Shown here in pieces: positions 22,105-30,269 of a stretch of 37,271 nt of DNA (within the stretch, counting starts at the first letter, position 1; each line of letters starts with the position of its first letter). Under the pieces are notes generated by a model. That model did no database searches. It worked only from the letters and a program-made list of their open reading frames with translations, and had not been told where the DNA came from. This DNA comes from Oscillibacter sp. (lineage in GTDB: Bacteria; Bacillota; Clostridia; Oscillospirales; Oscillospiraceae), in NCBI GenBank assembly GCA_017446225.1, contig JAFSRH010000031.1:1-37271 (forward strand). Direction: 5' to 3'. A program made the translations under genes and the position numbers.

Positions 22105-23406
22105 TCACACCCCGGCGCATGGAGTTTCCTCCGTCCCGGCGTCCCCGGGTACGATTTCGCTGAGCACGCAGTTTTCCGCCGTGACGTTCTCCCGCAGAAA
22201 CGCGCATACGTCCTCCGGCGTGATGGACTCGAACATTTCCGGGAAACGGAAGGGGTCGTAGCCGTAGAAACAGCCCTCCGTCATGGACACGGCGATGGTC
22301 TCAAAGGAATTGAAACTCCGGACATAGGATCCGTAAATCGTACGCCGTACGCGCTGATAAAGGGCGTGGTCCAACTGACCGCCGCCGATTTTTGCGGCCT
22401 CCTGTAAAATGGCGTCCGTGACGGCGCGGGCGTCCCGGCTGTCGCCTCCGGCATAGAAACAGGCGTAACCGGGAAGGAGTTCGTAGTCTCCGCCGAAGCT
22501 GGAATTGATCAGGCCGCTGTCGTAGAGGCGCAAATACAGGGGGCTGGATTCGCCCAAGAGGAGATCGGAGGCGAGTTCCCCGACAATGGCCTGACGGAAC
22601 CACGCTTCCCCGTGTTCCGCGGGACGGCACTTGAAGCCCGTCAAAAACTGAGGCGTGGCGACTTCCATGGTACGGCGGAGTTCATGCGCGGCGACTTCCG
22701 GCGGTTCCTGTCCGTAATCGCGCGGGATGACGGGGCCGCCAATGGCGGGAAGAATTTCAACGGCGATTTCCTCCACGCGTTCCGGGTCCACGTCCCCGAC
22801 CACGGACAAAATCATGTTGGAAGGCGTGTAAAACGCCTCATGACAGCGGTAAAGGGTATCGGCGGTGATTTCGCGGATACTCTCCACGGTCCCGGCGATA
22901 GCGGTACGGCCGGTGTTGCGCGCGTACATGGCCTGTACCATGCGGTGGTAAATCTGCCAGTCGGGATTGTCCTCAATCATGCGGATTTCCTGCGCGATAA
23001 TGCCCTGTTCCTTGTCCACGCTCTCCTTTGTGAAGTAGGGGACGGACACGAACGATAACAGAATCCGTAAATTTTCCTCAAAATGCCGCGTGGAATCGAA
23101 GTAGTAGCCGGTCAGGGCGTTCGAGGTAAACGCGTTCGGCTCCGCGCCGTTTTTGGCGAGGTCCTGCAAGGCGTTGCCGTCCGGCGTGTCAAACATCTTG
23201 TGTTCCAGATAATGGGCGATACCGGGCGGGGTGTCGAGCCACTGCCCGTTCAACTGGAAACGCGTGTCCATGCCGCCGTAGCGCGTGGCGAAAAACGCGT
23301 ACTTGCGCACGTAGTCCGGACGGGGCACAATACGAAGTTCCAGACCGTTTTCCAGCTTCTTCCGGTATACGCGCTCCCCGATACGGTCGTACTGTGTGAA
23401 ATTCAT
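22105..23406 (-). CDS. ymfH: M16 family zinc peptidase (YmfH-like)
   Basis: 433 residues. The zinc motif HxxEH is present as H-Y-L-E-H (about residue 65), with the distal E in the I-I-A-Q-E-I-R-M-I-E-D-N segment, so this is the catalytically competent subunit. M16 enzymes form a clamshell of two halves that degrades peptides. Its start overlaps the end of the ymfF-like gene (ATGA), a sign of coupled expression of the two halves. YmfF/YmfH pairs are conserved in Firmicutes, but their substrates are poorly defined. Confidence 0.92.
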   Translation of the reverse strand: MNFTQYDRIGERVYRKKLENGLELRIVPRPDYVRKYAFFATRYGGMDTRFQLNGQWLDTPPGIAHYLEHKMFDTPDGNALQDLAKNGAEPNAFTSNALTGYYFDSTRHFEENLRILLSFVSVPYFTKESVDKEQGIIAQEIRMIEDNPDWQIYHRMVQAMYARNTGRTAIAGTVESIREITADTLYRCHEAFYTPSNMILSVVGDVDPERVEEIAVEILPAIGGPVIPRDYGQEPPEVAAHELRRTMEVATPQFLTGFKCRPAEHGEAWFRQAIVGELASDLLLGESSPLYLRLYDSGLINSSFGGDYELLPGYACFYAGGDSRDARAVTDAILQEAAKIGGGQLDHALYQRVRRTIYGSYVRSFNSFETIAVSMTEGCFYGYDPFRFPEMFESITPEDVCAFLRENVTAENCVLSEIVPGDAGTEETPCAGV

Positions 23407-24671
23407 GCCGCCGCCTCCTTTCCTTTGAGGAAGTAGACCGTGTCCAGTCGGACGGTCCGCATGGCTTCAATAATACGCTCGGGGGTCATGGCGCGGACCA
23501 TGTCCGCAAGTTGTTCGGGGGTGTCGGGAAGGCCGGTGACGGCGCGGGACAGGTAGAAGTTTTCGAGTTTGCCCTGCGCGTCCCCCATGGACGCGTACGA
23601 GTTCAGAAGAAGGCTCCGGGCGCTGTCGATTTCCCAATCCTCCCAGCGGCCCTCCTGTACCATGCGGAGCTGTTCCATGATTTCATCGAAAGCGGGCTGG
23701 TAATTGCCGAACTCAATGCCGGACGAAACCGTGATGAGGTTCTTTTGACGGTGAAAGACGGAAGAGGCGTAATAGCACAGGGAGAGCTTTTCGCGCACGT
23801 TCATGAACAGTTTCGAGTTACTGCTTCCGCCGAAGAGGGTATTGCCCATCAGAAGGGCCATATAGTCATCGCTGTCACAGGAGAAGCCGAGTTCAAGTTT
23901 CCCCTGCGTCACGTCCATGGAGTCGGAGACGTGGAGCACATCGGGGCGGGGTTCGTGGGGGCGTACGGCGGGGAGCGTCCGCACGGACACGCGGGGCAGC
24001 GCGGAGAACGCTTCCCGTAACGCGTCCTCCACCTCGTCCGCGGACGCGCTCCCACAATAGACCAGTTCCAGCGGCGCGCTTTGAATCAGGTCACGGTAAC
24101 GCCTGTAAAGGTCCGGACCTTCCAGCGCGTCCGCGTCCGCTTCCTCCCCGAGACGCGATACGCCGTACGGCTCCCCGGCGCACATCTCCGACAACAGACG
24201 CCGTCCGGCCCAGAGGCGTTTGTCGTTCCGGATACTGCCAATGGCGTCCAGCAGATTGGCCTTTTCGCTCTCAAAGTAGGCGGGGACAAACGCGCCGTTT
24301 TCCGTGACGGGGCGGCAGAGGAGTTCCCCAAGCAGAGCGGTAACGGGTTCGAGCAGACGTTCCCCGCCGGGTACGAAACGGTCGTCCAGAAAACTGGCCA
24401 CGAAGCCCGCGCACTGGCATTCCCCGATTTTCCGGACGGTGTCATCCATGCGCGCGCCGTAGAGGTTGTCAAGGCGTTCGGACAGACGGCCCATGTCGGG
24501 GTAGTTCACGGTCCCCCGCCGGAGGACGGACGGAATCAGGGCCACGGCCCCGGCCGCGGACGCCGTCAGCGGTACGGCGAACTGCGCCGACAGAATGCCC
24601 GTCTTGAATTTGCTTACGGGCAGACAGGTCAGCGACACGCCCTCCGCAATGGTTTTTCTCATCATGTTCAA
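23403..24671 (-). CDS. ymfF: M16 family inactive partner (YmfF-like)
   Basis: 422 residues. The start is TTG 24671 with AAGGAG about 9 nt upstream; an ATG at 24665 is too far from it. The M16 fold is recognisable (L-S-E-R-L-D-N-L-Y-G-A-R, F-G-G-S-S-N-S-K-L-F, V-R-E-K-L-S-L-C-Y-Y-A). The HxxEH zinc motif is missing: the equivalent stretch reads R-R-G-T-V-N-Y-P-D-M. It therefore probably completes the chamber of the following YmfH-like peptidase rather than cutting peptides itself. It is the first gene of the minus-strand unit that continues through lgt/folD to the metalloregulator. Confidence 0.92.
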   Translation of the reverse strand: MNMMRKTIAEGVSLTCLPVSKFKTGILSAQFAVPLTASAAGAVALIPSVLRRGTVNYPDMGRLSERLDNLYGARMDDTVRKIGECQCAGFVASFLDDRFVPGGERLLEPVTALLGELLCRPVTENGAFVPAYFESEKANLLDAIGSIRNDKRLWAGRRLLSEMCAGEPYGVSRLGEEADADALEGPDLYRRYRDLIQSAPLELVYCGSASADEVEDALREAFSALPRVSVRTLPAVRPHEPRPDVLHVSDSMDVTQGKLELGFSCDSDDYMALLMGNTLFGGSSNSKLFMNVREKLSLCYYASSVFHRQKNLITVSSGIEFGNYQPAFDEIMEQLRMVQEGRWEDWEIDSARSLLLNSYASMGDAQGKLENFYLSRAVTGLPDTPEQLADMVRAMTPERIIEAMRTVRLDTVYFLKGKEAAA

Positions 24672-24750
24672 TGTTTCAGCTCCTTATTTCCGGCCGGTTC
24701 ACGCCGTCCGGTTTCTGTCATGGACGGGCGTCCATGGAATCATCCCGCCA

Positions 24751-24779
24751 ATTATAATACAAATTTCCGCGTTTGTCTA
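24751..24779 (-). promoter_or_regulatory. Promoter of the ymfF operon
   Basis: On the minus strand, TAGACA (24779-24774) and TATAAT (24756-24751) are spaced by 17 bp, giving a leader of about 75 nt. Confidence 0.7.
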
Positions 24780-24831
24780 TCAGACTTTTTCCGTGTGACG
24801 GGCTTCCCGGCGGAAAAGTCTCTCCAACGGC

Positions 24832-24860
24832 TTGTATTTTCCCGGATAAGCTGTTATAAT
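24832..24860 (+). promoter_or_regulatory. Promoter of the M50 protease/scpAB block
   Basis: TTGTAT (24832-24837), a 17-bp spacer and TATAAT (24855-24860). The -10 is perfect and the -35 is weak. It is divergent from the ymfF promoter and 30 nt before the ATG at 24891. Confidence 0.6.
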
Positions 24861-24890
24861 CAGGGCAATTTGCGAAACAGGGGTGTCCGC

Positions 24891-25535
24891 ATGACCGTTT
24901 ATTTACAAAATCTGTTACAAGCCCTTGATTTTACCTCCCTTCGCGCCACGCTGGCGCGTGTGGCGGCGGTCGTCATCTGCCTGAGCGTACACGAGAGCGC
25001 GCACGGACTCGCCGCGCTGGCCCTCGGCGACCCGACCGCCCGGAATCAGCACAGACTTTCCCTCAATCCCCTGCGGCATATCGACTGGTTCGGACTGATC
25101 ATGATGTTTACGGCGGGCTTCGGCTGGGCCAAGCCCGTCCCCATTGACCCGCGCTACTTCCGTAATCCGAAATGGGGCATGGCCCTGACCGCGCTGGCCG
25201 GACCGGCGTCCAACTTCGTACTCGCGGCGGCGTCCATGCTTCTGGCGCGCCTGACGGCGAACGACTCCGTACTGCTCCTTTTCTGGGGCTACTCCGTGCC
25301 GCTCCTGTCGCTGGGCTTGGGCGTGTTCAATCTGATTCCCTTCCCGCCGCTGGACGGCTCCAAAGTGCTCGCGGCGTTCCTCCCGGACCGGCTGTACGTT
25401 CGCTGGATGCGCTACGAACAGTTCGGAATGCTGATTCTGCTGGCGGTGATTTGGCTGGGCTTGGACGGCAATTTTGTCAGTCATACGGTGGCGTGGCTGT
25501 ACCGGAGCCTGTTGATTCTGTTGTTTTCAAGTTAA
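24891..25535 (+). CDS. Site-2 protease family (M50) membrane metalloprotease
   Basis: 214 residues from ATG 24891, with AGGGGTG 6 nt upstream; the open frame extends far upstream (to 24081), but that part is antisense to the ymfF-like gene. It is a small polytopic intramembrane zinc protease: H-E-S-A-H-G (HExxH) in the first core helix, N-P-L-R-H-I-D-W-F-G, and F-N-L-I-P-F-P-P-L-D-G in the third. It lacks the PDZ domain of RseP/SpoIVFB-type relatives and matches the short YwhC-like group. It sits just upstream of scpAB, a common arrangement in Clostridia. The substrate is unknown. Confidence 0.92.
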   Translation: MTVYLQNLLQALDFTSLRATLARVAAVVICLSVHESAHGLAALALGDPTARNQHRLSLNPLRHIDWFGLIMMFTAGFGWAKPVPIDPRYFRNPKWGMALTALAGPASNFVLAAASMLLARLTANDSVLLLFWGYSVPLLSLGLGVFNLIPFPPLDGSKVLAAFLPDRLYVRWMRYEQFGMLILLAVIWLGLDGNFVSHTVAWLYRSLLILLFSS

Positions 25536-25578
25536 GGTGTCCCGTTTGGGCGGTTTTATCCAGTGAAAGGCGGCGGAC

Positions 25579-26445
25579 ATGGACAGTCCCGTATTTAAAC
25601 TTGAAAAGGTGGTCCGCACCCGTACGGAGGAAATGCAAGACTTTGAGGGGCCGCTGGACCTGATTCTCTTTCTCCTGAGCCGGAACAAGATGGAAATTCA
25701 GGACATTTCCATCACCCTGATCTGTGACCAGTACCTGAACTGGATCGCGCGGCGGCAGAGCATGGACTTGGAAGTAGCCAGCGAATTTATTACCATGGCG
25801 TCCCAACTGATGTACATCAAGTCAAGAATGCTGCTTTCGATCGAGGACGAAGAGGCGCAAACGGAAATGGACGCGCTGATAGAGTCGCTGGAAGAGCGGA
25901 AGCGGAACGAGAGTTACGCGAAAATTAAGGACATGGCGGCGAAACTCGGCCCGCTGGGCGAATTCGGCCGAAGTATCATGACCCGTGACCCGGAGCCGCT
26001 GGAACGCGGCAAAGTGTACGAGTACAACCAGCGTCTGTCGGACTTGAGCGCGGCGTTGGCGGAACTGCGGAGCCGTTCGGCGCGGTCGTTGCCGTCCCCG
26101 GAAGCGGCGTTCCGGGAAATCGCGCGACATGAGCCGTACCCGGTGGAGACGAAGGCCGAAGAACTCTTGCGGCGTCTGCGGGAAGAGGGACCGCTGAAAT
26201 GGCTTGGCGTTTTTTTCGGGAGCCGGAGCCGGAGCGAGATTGTGGCAACGTTTCTGGCGGTGCTGGAACTGTGCCGGAACCGGATGATCCGCCTGTTTGG
26301 GCCGCCGTCCGACTACTCCGTAGAGGCCGTGGACGGCGAAAGCGTGGCGGAGAGTACGGAGGAACGCCCGGAAGCGGCGCCGGAATTTGGTCCGCGCCGG
26401 GGACTGCGCCGCCGTAGACGCGTTGCCGCCGCGCCGCCGGGTTAA
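25579..26445 (+). CDS. scpA: Segregation and condensation protein A
   Basis: 288 residues. ScpA is the kleisin that bridges the two SMC heads in the bacterial condensin. The N-terminal part (D-F-E-G-P-L-D-L-I-L-F-L-L) and the middle (E-F-I-T-M-A-S-Q-L-M-Y-I-K-S-R-M-L-L) are typical, and the C-terminal winged helix lies at about 195-245. After it comes an acidic stretch and a short basic tail (R-R-G-L-R-R-R-R-R-V), longer than usual and possibly DNA-binding. AAAGGCGG precedes the ATG. scpB starts 18 nt downstream. Confidence 0.96.
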   Translation: MDSPVFKLEKVVRTRTEEMQDFEGPLDLILFLLSRNKMEIQDISITLICDQYLNWIARRQSMDLEVASEFITMASQLMYIKSRMLLSIEDEEAQTEMDALIESLEERKRNESYAKIKDMAAKLGPLGEFGRSIMTRDPEPLERGKVYEYNQRLSDLSAALAELRSRSARSLPSPEAAFREIARHEPYPVETKAEELLRRLREEGPLKWLGVFFGSRSRSEIVATFLAVLELCRNRMIRLFGPPSDYSVEAVDGESVAESTEERPEAAPEFGPRRGLRRRRRVAAAPPG

Positions 26446-26462
26446 GGCGAAGGAGGCGGAAT

Positions 26463-27869
26463 ATGGACAGTAAAGAATTGGAATCGGCCGTAGAGGGCAT
26501 TCTGTTCGCTTCCGGGGAGCCGGTACAGGCGGACCGGATTTGTTTTGCCCTGTCGCTGGAACGGGCCGAAGTCGAGCGGATTCTGCGCCGTCTACAGGAT
26601 TATTACGCCTATGAACGCCGCGGTATCCGGCTGTTACAGATGGAGGACCGCTGGCAGTTGTGTTCGGCGCCGGACCACGCGGAGACGATACGGAAAGCGT
26701 TTGAAATCCGTAAGCCCGCGAAACTCAGTCAACCGGCCTTGGAGGCCTTGACCATCATCGCCTACTACCAGCCCACAACGCGCGCCTATGTGGACAAACT
26801 GCGGGGCGTGGACAGCGCCTATACCGTGGGACTTCTGCTGGAACGGGGGTTAATCGAAACCTGCGGAAACTTACAGGCCCCGGGCCGGCCGTTGCTGTAC
26901 CGGACCACGGAAAAATTTTTACGCTCGTTTCACATCAGCAGTCTGGACGAACTGCCGCCGCTGAATGAGGACGACCTGCCCCCGCGCCAGTTAAAGATAG
27001 AGGATTTGCCGGAGACAGAAAAGCCGTCCGATTCCACGGGTGACGCCGTGTCCCCGGACCCGGAGACCGTGGACGCGTCCGAGCCGGAGACTGTGAACAC
27101 GCCCCACCCGGAGACTATGGACGCGTCCGAACCGGAGACCGTGGACGCGCCCCACCCGGAGACCGTAAACGTACCGGACCCGGAGACCGTGGACATGCCC
27201 CACCCGGAGACCGTGGACGCGTCCGAGCCGGAGACTGTGAACACGCCCCACCCGGAGACTGTGGACGCGCCCGAACCGGAGACCGTAAACGTACCGGACC
27301 CGGAGACCGTGGACGCGTCCGAACCGGAGACTGTGGACGCGCCCGAACCGGAGACCGTGAACACGCCCGGGCCGGAGACCGTGGACGCGTCCGAACCGGA
27401 GACCGTGAACACGCCCGGGCCGGAGACCGTGGACGCGTCCGAACCGGAGACCGTGAACACGCCCGAGCCGGAGATTGTGGACGCATCGGAACCGGAGACC
27501 GTGGACGCGCCCGAACCGGAGATTGTGGACGCATCGGAACCGGAGACCGTGGACGCGCCGGAAGCGGCGTTGCCCGTACGGGAACTGCTGGCGGTATCCC
27601 GGCCGCGCCTGCTGTCAAAGCGCGTATCACGCCCCCGCGCCGCGCGGAAGCCCTACCGGCTGGCCGGTACGTTCCGGACACGCCGGAAACGTCCGGGACG
27701 CCGGCGGCGTAAGGCCCGGAAAATCGCCCGGCCGCGTGTCTCCGACCCCGTGAAACCGCCTTCTGTCAGCGTTCCGGTACGCCGGAAGCTGTCCGGGAAA
27801 ACAGTAAGGAGGTGTTTTCGTTGCCTGTTCTTTGGGTGCTGGCTGTCTTGGCCCTTCTGCTCGTTCTGA
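26463..27869 (+). CDS. scpB: ScpB with a long acidic repeat extension and basic tail
   Basis: ScpB binds ScpA and regulates SMC. Residues 1-170 are the normal two-winged-helix protein (E-S-A-V-E-G-I-L-F-A-S-G-E-P, L-S-Q-P-A-L-E-A-L-T-I-I-A-Y-Y-Q-P). Usual family members end near residue 190-200; this one has 468. Residues 200-367 are 21 octapeptides of the type PETVDASE/PETVNTPH, strongly acidic and Pro-rich. A highly basic segment (about 370-450, with R-R-K-R-P-G-R-R-R-R-K) follows. The last residues overlap the next gene's membrane helix in another frame, and an out-of-frame TAA at 27805 lies at its ribosome binding site. So the natural end could differ by a frameshift. GGAGGCGG precedes the ATG. 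Confidence 0.9.
   Translation: MDSKELESAVEGILFASGEPVQADRICFALSLERAEVERILRRLQDYYAYERRGIRLLQMEDRWQLCSAPDHAETIRKAFEIRKPAKLSQPALEALTIIAYYQPTTRAYVDKLRGVDSAYTVGLLLERGLIETCGNLQAPGRPLLYRTTEKFLRSFHISSLDELPPLNEDDLPPRQLKIEDLPETEKPSDSTGDAVSPDPETVDASEPETVNTPHPETMDASEPETVDAPHPETVNVPDPETVDMPHPETVDASEPETVNTPHPETVDAPEPETVNVPDPETVDASEPETVDAPEPETVNTPGPETVDASEPETVNTPGPETVDASEPETVNTPEPEIVDASEPETVDAPEPEIVDASEPETVDAPEAALPVRELLAVSRPRLLSKRVSRPRAARKPYRLAGTFRTRRKRPGRRRRKARKIARPRVSDPVKPPSVSVPVRRKLSGKTVRRCFRCLFFGCWLSWPFCSF
27060..27563 (+). repeat. 21 x 24-bp tandem repeat inside scpB
   Basis: Twenty-one uninterrupted 24-bp units, each encoding P-E-T-V-[DN]-x-x-[EHDG], with codon-level variation such as ACC/ACT and GTG/GTA. 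The 24-bp period keeps the frame whatever the copy number, so length variation between strains is expected. Long antisense frames here are a by-product of the repeat. Confidence 0.95.
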
Positions 27870-28399
27870 TACTCTCCCTGCGTCTGCGGGTGTCGCTCTC
27901 CGCCAAAGACGGCGCGCTGACGGCGGAAGTCCGCGCCGGACCGGTGCGCTACCGCCTCTATCCCCCGCCGGAACGGAAACCGCCGAAGGCGTCCGGCAAA
28001 CCAGAACCGAAGCCTTCCGCGCCCAAACAGAAACGCTCCCCGGACGTGAAGCGGATCTTACGTATCGTCCGCCGCCTCTGGAACCCCGTCTTGGAGGCTT
28101 TGCGCAACGTCCGGGGCGCGGTACGCGTGGACCCGCTGACGCTGCGCGTCACCTACGGCGGGCGCAACGAACCCGCGGACGCCGCCGTACTCTGCGGCGA
28201 TACGCTCGCGCTGGTCTGGGCCGTTATGCCAACGCTGGAACGCCTTTGCAGAATTCCGCGTCCCTGTATCCGCGTGGACACGGATTTTGACGCGCCGGAC
28301 TTGCGGCTGGAAGCGGATGTCGGTCTGACGCTGCGCGTATGGGCGCTCCTGTTCTCCCTGCGCCCTCTGCTGAAAGCATTGCGCAAAGAAGATAAGTAA
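27821..28399 (+). CDS. DUF2953-type membrane-anchored protein
   Basis: About 192 residues from TTG 27821, 8 nt after TAAGGAGG; a GTG at 27812 is too close. An N-terminal membrane helix (V-L-W-V-L-A-V-L-A-L-L-L-V-L-I) is followed by a basic linker with P-P-E-R-K-P-P-K. A domain with R-V-D-P-L-T-L-R-V-T-Y-G-G-R-N-E-P and W-A-V-M-P-T-L-E-R-L comes next. This is the DUF2953 pattern found between scpB and ytfJ in many Clostridia. The function is unknown, but the conserved neighbourhood points to sporulation. The first 49 nt overlap the end of the scpB frame. Confidence 0.8.
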   Translation: MPVLWVLAVLALLLVLILSLRLRVSLSAKDGALTAEVRAGPVRYRLYPPPERKPPKASGKPEPKPSAPKQKRSPDVKRILRIVRRLWNPVLEALRNVRGAVRVDPLTLRVTYGGRNEPADAAVLCGDTLALVWAVMPTLERLCRIPRPCIRVDTDFDAPDLRLEADVGLTLRVWALLFSLRPLLKALRKEDK

Positions 28400-28418
28400 C
28401 CGGAAAGGACGGATTCCC

Positions 28419-28823
28419 ATGGAAAAAAACAATGCCCTGAATGAACTTATGCGCTCTACCCTTGAGCGCGTGCGGGAAATGGCCGATGTCAACACCATTG
28501 TCGGCAAGCCCATCACCACGCCGGACGGCGTGACGCTGATTCCGGTTTCCCGCGTCAGCTTCGGCTTCGGGAGCGGCGGCGGCAGTTACGGCAAAACCTC
28601 GGACGGCTTCGCCGGGGGCGGGGCCGCCGGCGTGAAGATTGACCCCGTGGCGTTCCTGACGGTCCGGGACGGGATTACCCGCGTACTGCCCGTGGCCGCG
28701 CCGCCGCTCAATACCGTGGACCGTATCGTGGACGCCGCGCCCGATATTATGACAAGAGTGGAAAATTATTTCGACAAAAATCACGACCGGAAAGTCCGTG
28801 AACAGGAAACGGAAACCGATTGA
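28419..28823 (+). CDS. ytfJ: Sporulation protein YtfJ (GerW family)
   Basis: 134 residues. GerW/YtfJ proteins are made in the forespore and, in Bacillus, are needed for normal germination through the cortex-lytic pathway. The conserved core is complete: G-K-P-I-T-T-P-D-G-V-T-L-I-P-V-S-R-V-S-F-G-F-G-S, a Gly-rich loop with G-G-A-A-G-V-K, and P-V-A-F-L-T-V. The C-terminal acidic tail is usual. GGAAAGGA precedes the ATG, and dacF follows 47 nt downstream. Confidence 0.93.
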   Translation: MEKNNALNELMRSTLERVREMADVNTIVGKPITTPDGVTLIPVSRVSFGFGSGGGSYGKTSDGFAGGGAAGVKIDPVAFLTVRDGITRVLPVAAPPLNTVDRIVDAAPDIMTRVENYFDKNHDRKVREQETETD

Positions 28824-28870
28824 CGGGGCATACTACCTCTCGGCGTAAATTACACTTGAGGTGAAATTTC

Positions 28871-30268
28871 ATGATAAAAACACCCGTAAGCCGTATTCTG
28901 ACGCTCATTCTGCTGGTTTCGTTCTTCCCGCTCTCGGCTCCGGCGCGCGCCTTGGAGACCTCCGCCTCCGCCGCCATCCTCTACGATGCTACCACCGGAC
29001 AGACGCTTTACGAAAAGAATCCCGATCAGCAAATGCTCATTGCCAGTACGACCAAAATTATGACCGCGCTTGTGGCCCTCAGAGACGGCAAACTGACCGA
29101 TACCGTCACCGTAAGCCGGAACGCCGCCGGGACGGAAGGCTCGTCCATGTACCTGAAAGCCGGGGAGACGCTGACGCTGGAAGCCCTGCTTTACGGTCTC
29201 ATGCTCTCGTCCGGGAATGACGCCGCGGTAGCGATTGCGGAATATGTGGCCGGGAGCGTTCCGGCGTTCGCGGGGCGGATGAATGAAATGGCCCGTTCGC
29301 TGGAGATGTGGAACAGTTCCTTCGCAAATCCGCACGGCCTGAACCATCCGGAGCACTATTCCACCGCGCGCGACATGGCCAAACTCGCCAACGCCGCCAT
29401 GGAAAACGAAACCCTTCGCCGCATTACTTCCACCCGTACCGTCACGCTGGCCGGACGGAGCATGAAGAACCATAACAAACTGCTCGGTTCGCTGGAAGGC
29501 TGTATCGGACTCAAAACGGGCTACACGAAAGCGGCGGGACGTACGCTCGTAACCTGTTGCGAACGTTCCGGACGGCGTCTGATTGCCGTCACGCTGAAAG
29601 ACGGCGATGACTGGAACGACCACCGGAAAATGTACGAATACGGCTTTTCCACGCCGTGGGAACCCGTGCCGGAAGAGCCGGAACTGTCGTGGCCCACGCC
29701 CAAAGCCCCGGAACTCCCGCCCGTGACGCCGCGTAACCTGACGGTCATGGGGAACTTTCTCGGAGAAGTCCCGGTCACGGGCGGACGCTGGGGTACCGTG
29801 CCGCTGATTGCCGGAACGACCCTCGGCGTACAGGTGCCGTACGGCGCGGAGGTCGATATACGGCTGGAACTGGACCGGCCCCTTGTGGCCCCCGTGACGC
29901 TGGGGACAAAAGTCGGCGTGGCGGTGTTTCTGGTCAACGGCGCGGAGTGGGGACGCGTGGACGCGCTGTGCGGGGAAGAAGTGCCCGTTGCGCTGGACGC
30001 GGCCGACACCGTTGCCCCGCTCTCGGAAGAACAGCTCTATGGACTGGAACAGATGTCCGCAACGCCGGAACCGCTCTCTTCCGGCTGGCAGAGTTACGAA
30101 CAGGCTTGGGACCGCTCCTACGGGCGCGGCCAGAGCGCCCCGTACTGGGAACAGGCCTCCGCCCGGGAAACGTCCTACAACCGCGAACAGGCCTCCGCCC
30201 GGGAAACGTCCTACAACTGGGAACAGGCCTCCTATAACTGGGAACAGCTTCCCGCCTCCTTCGGCTGA
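28871..30268 (+). CDS. dacF: D-alanyl-D-alanine carboxypeptidase (DacF/PBP5-like) with repeat tail
   Basis: 465 residues with a signal peptide (1-28, cleavage near A-R-A-L). The S11 peptidase domain (about 30-260) has all three catalytic motifs: S59-T-T-K62, S114-G-N116 and K215-T-G217. It trims the terminal D-Ala from peptidoglycan stem peptides outside the membrane. A PBP5 C-terminal beta-domain follows (about 300-400). The end has no amphipathic membrane anchor; instead it has a Tyr/Trp/Gln-rich tail with short repeats (E-Q-A-S-A-R-E-T-S-Y-N). The position next to ytfJ suggests a role in the spore cortex, as for Bacillus dacF (inference). GAGGTGA precedes the ATG. Confidence 0.93.
   Translation: MIKTPVSRILTLILLVSFFPLSAPARALETSASAAILYDATTGQTLYEKNPDQQMLIASTTKIMTALVALRDGKLTDTVTVSRNAAGTEGSSMYLKAGETLTLEALLYGLMLSSGNDAAVAIAEYVAGSVPAFAGRMNEMARSLEMWNSSFANPHGLNHPEHYSTARDMAKLANAAMENETLRRITSTRTVTLAGRSMKNHNKLLGSLEGCIGLKTGYTKAAGRTLVTCCERSGRRLIAVTLKDGDDWNDHRKMYEYGFSTPWEPVPEEPELSWPTPKAPELPPVTPRNLTVMGNFLGEVPVTGGRWGTVPLIAGTTLGVQVPYGAEVDIRLELDRPLVAPVTLGTKVGVAVFLVNGAEWGRVDALCGEEVPVALDAADTVAPLSEEQLYGLEQMSATPEPLSSGWQSYEQAWDRSYGRGQSAPYWEQASARETSYNREQASARETSYNWEQASYNWEQLPASFG
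30149..30241 (+). repeat. 36-bp repeat in the dacF tail
   Basis: Two 36-bp units (30149-30184 and 30185-30220), identical except for the last codon, are followed by a 21-bp shortened unit (30221-30241). They encode E-Q-A-S-A-R-E-T-S-Y-N-[RW] and E-Q-A-S-Y-N-W, and look like recent in-frame duplication. Confidence 0.9.
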
Positions 30269-30269
30269 T

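Noticed and set aside
24081-24890. Upstream extension of the M50 protease frame
   Set aside because: The first 270 residues are antisense to the ymfF-like gene and its promoter. The real start at 24891 has a ribosome binding site and a promoter.
27060-27563. CRISPR-like array
   Set aside because: The 24-bp units are contiguous with no spacers and encode an in-frame peptide repeat of scpB.
26930-27681. Repetitive minus-strand frames rich in V-S-G or R-S-P
   Set aside because: They arise because the 24-bp scpB repeat has no stop in the antisense frames. No start signals.
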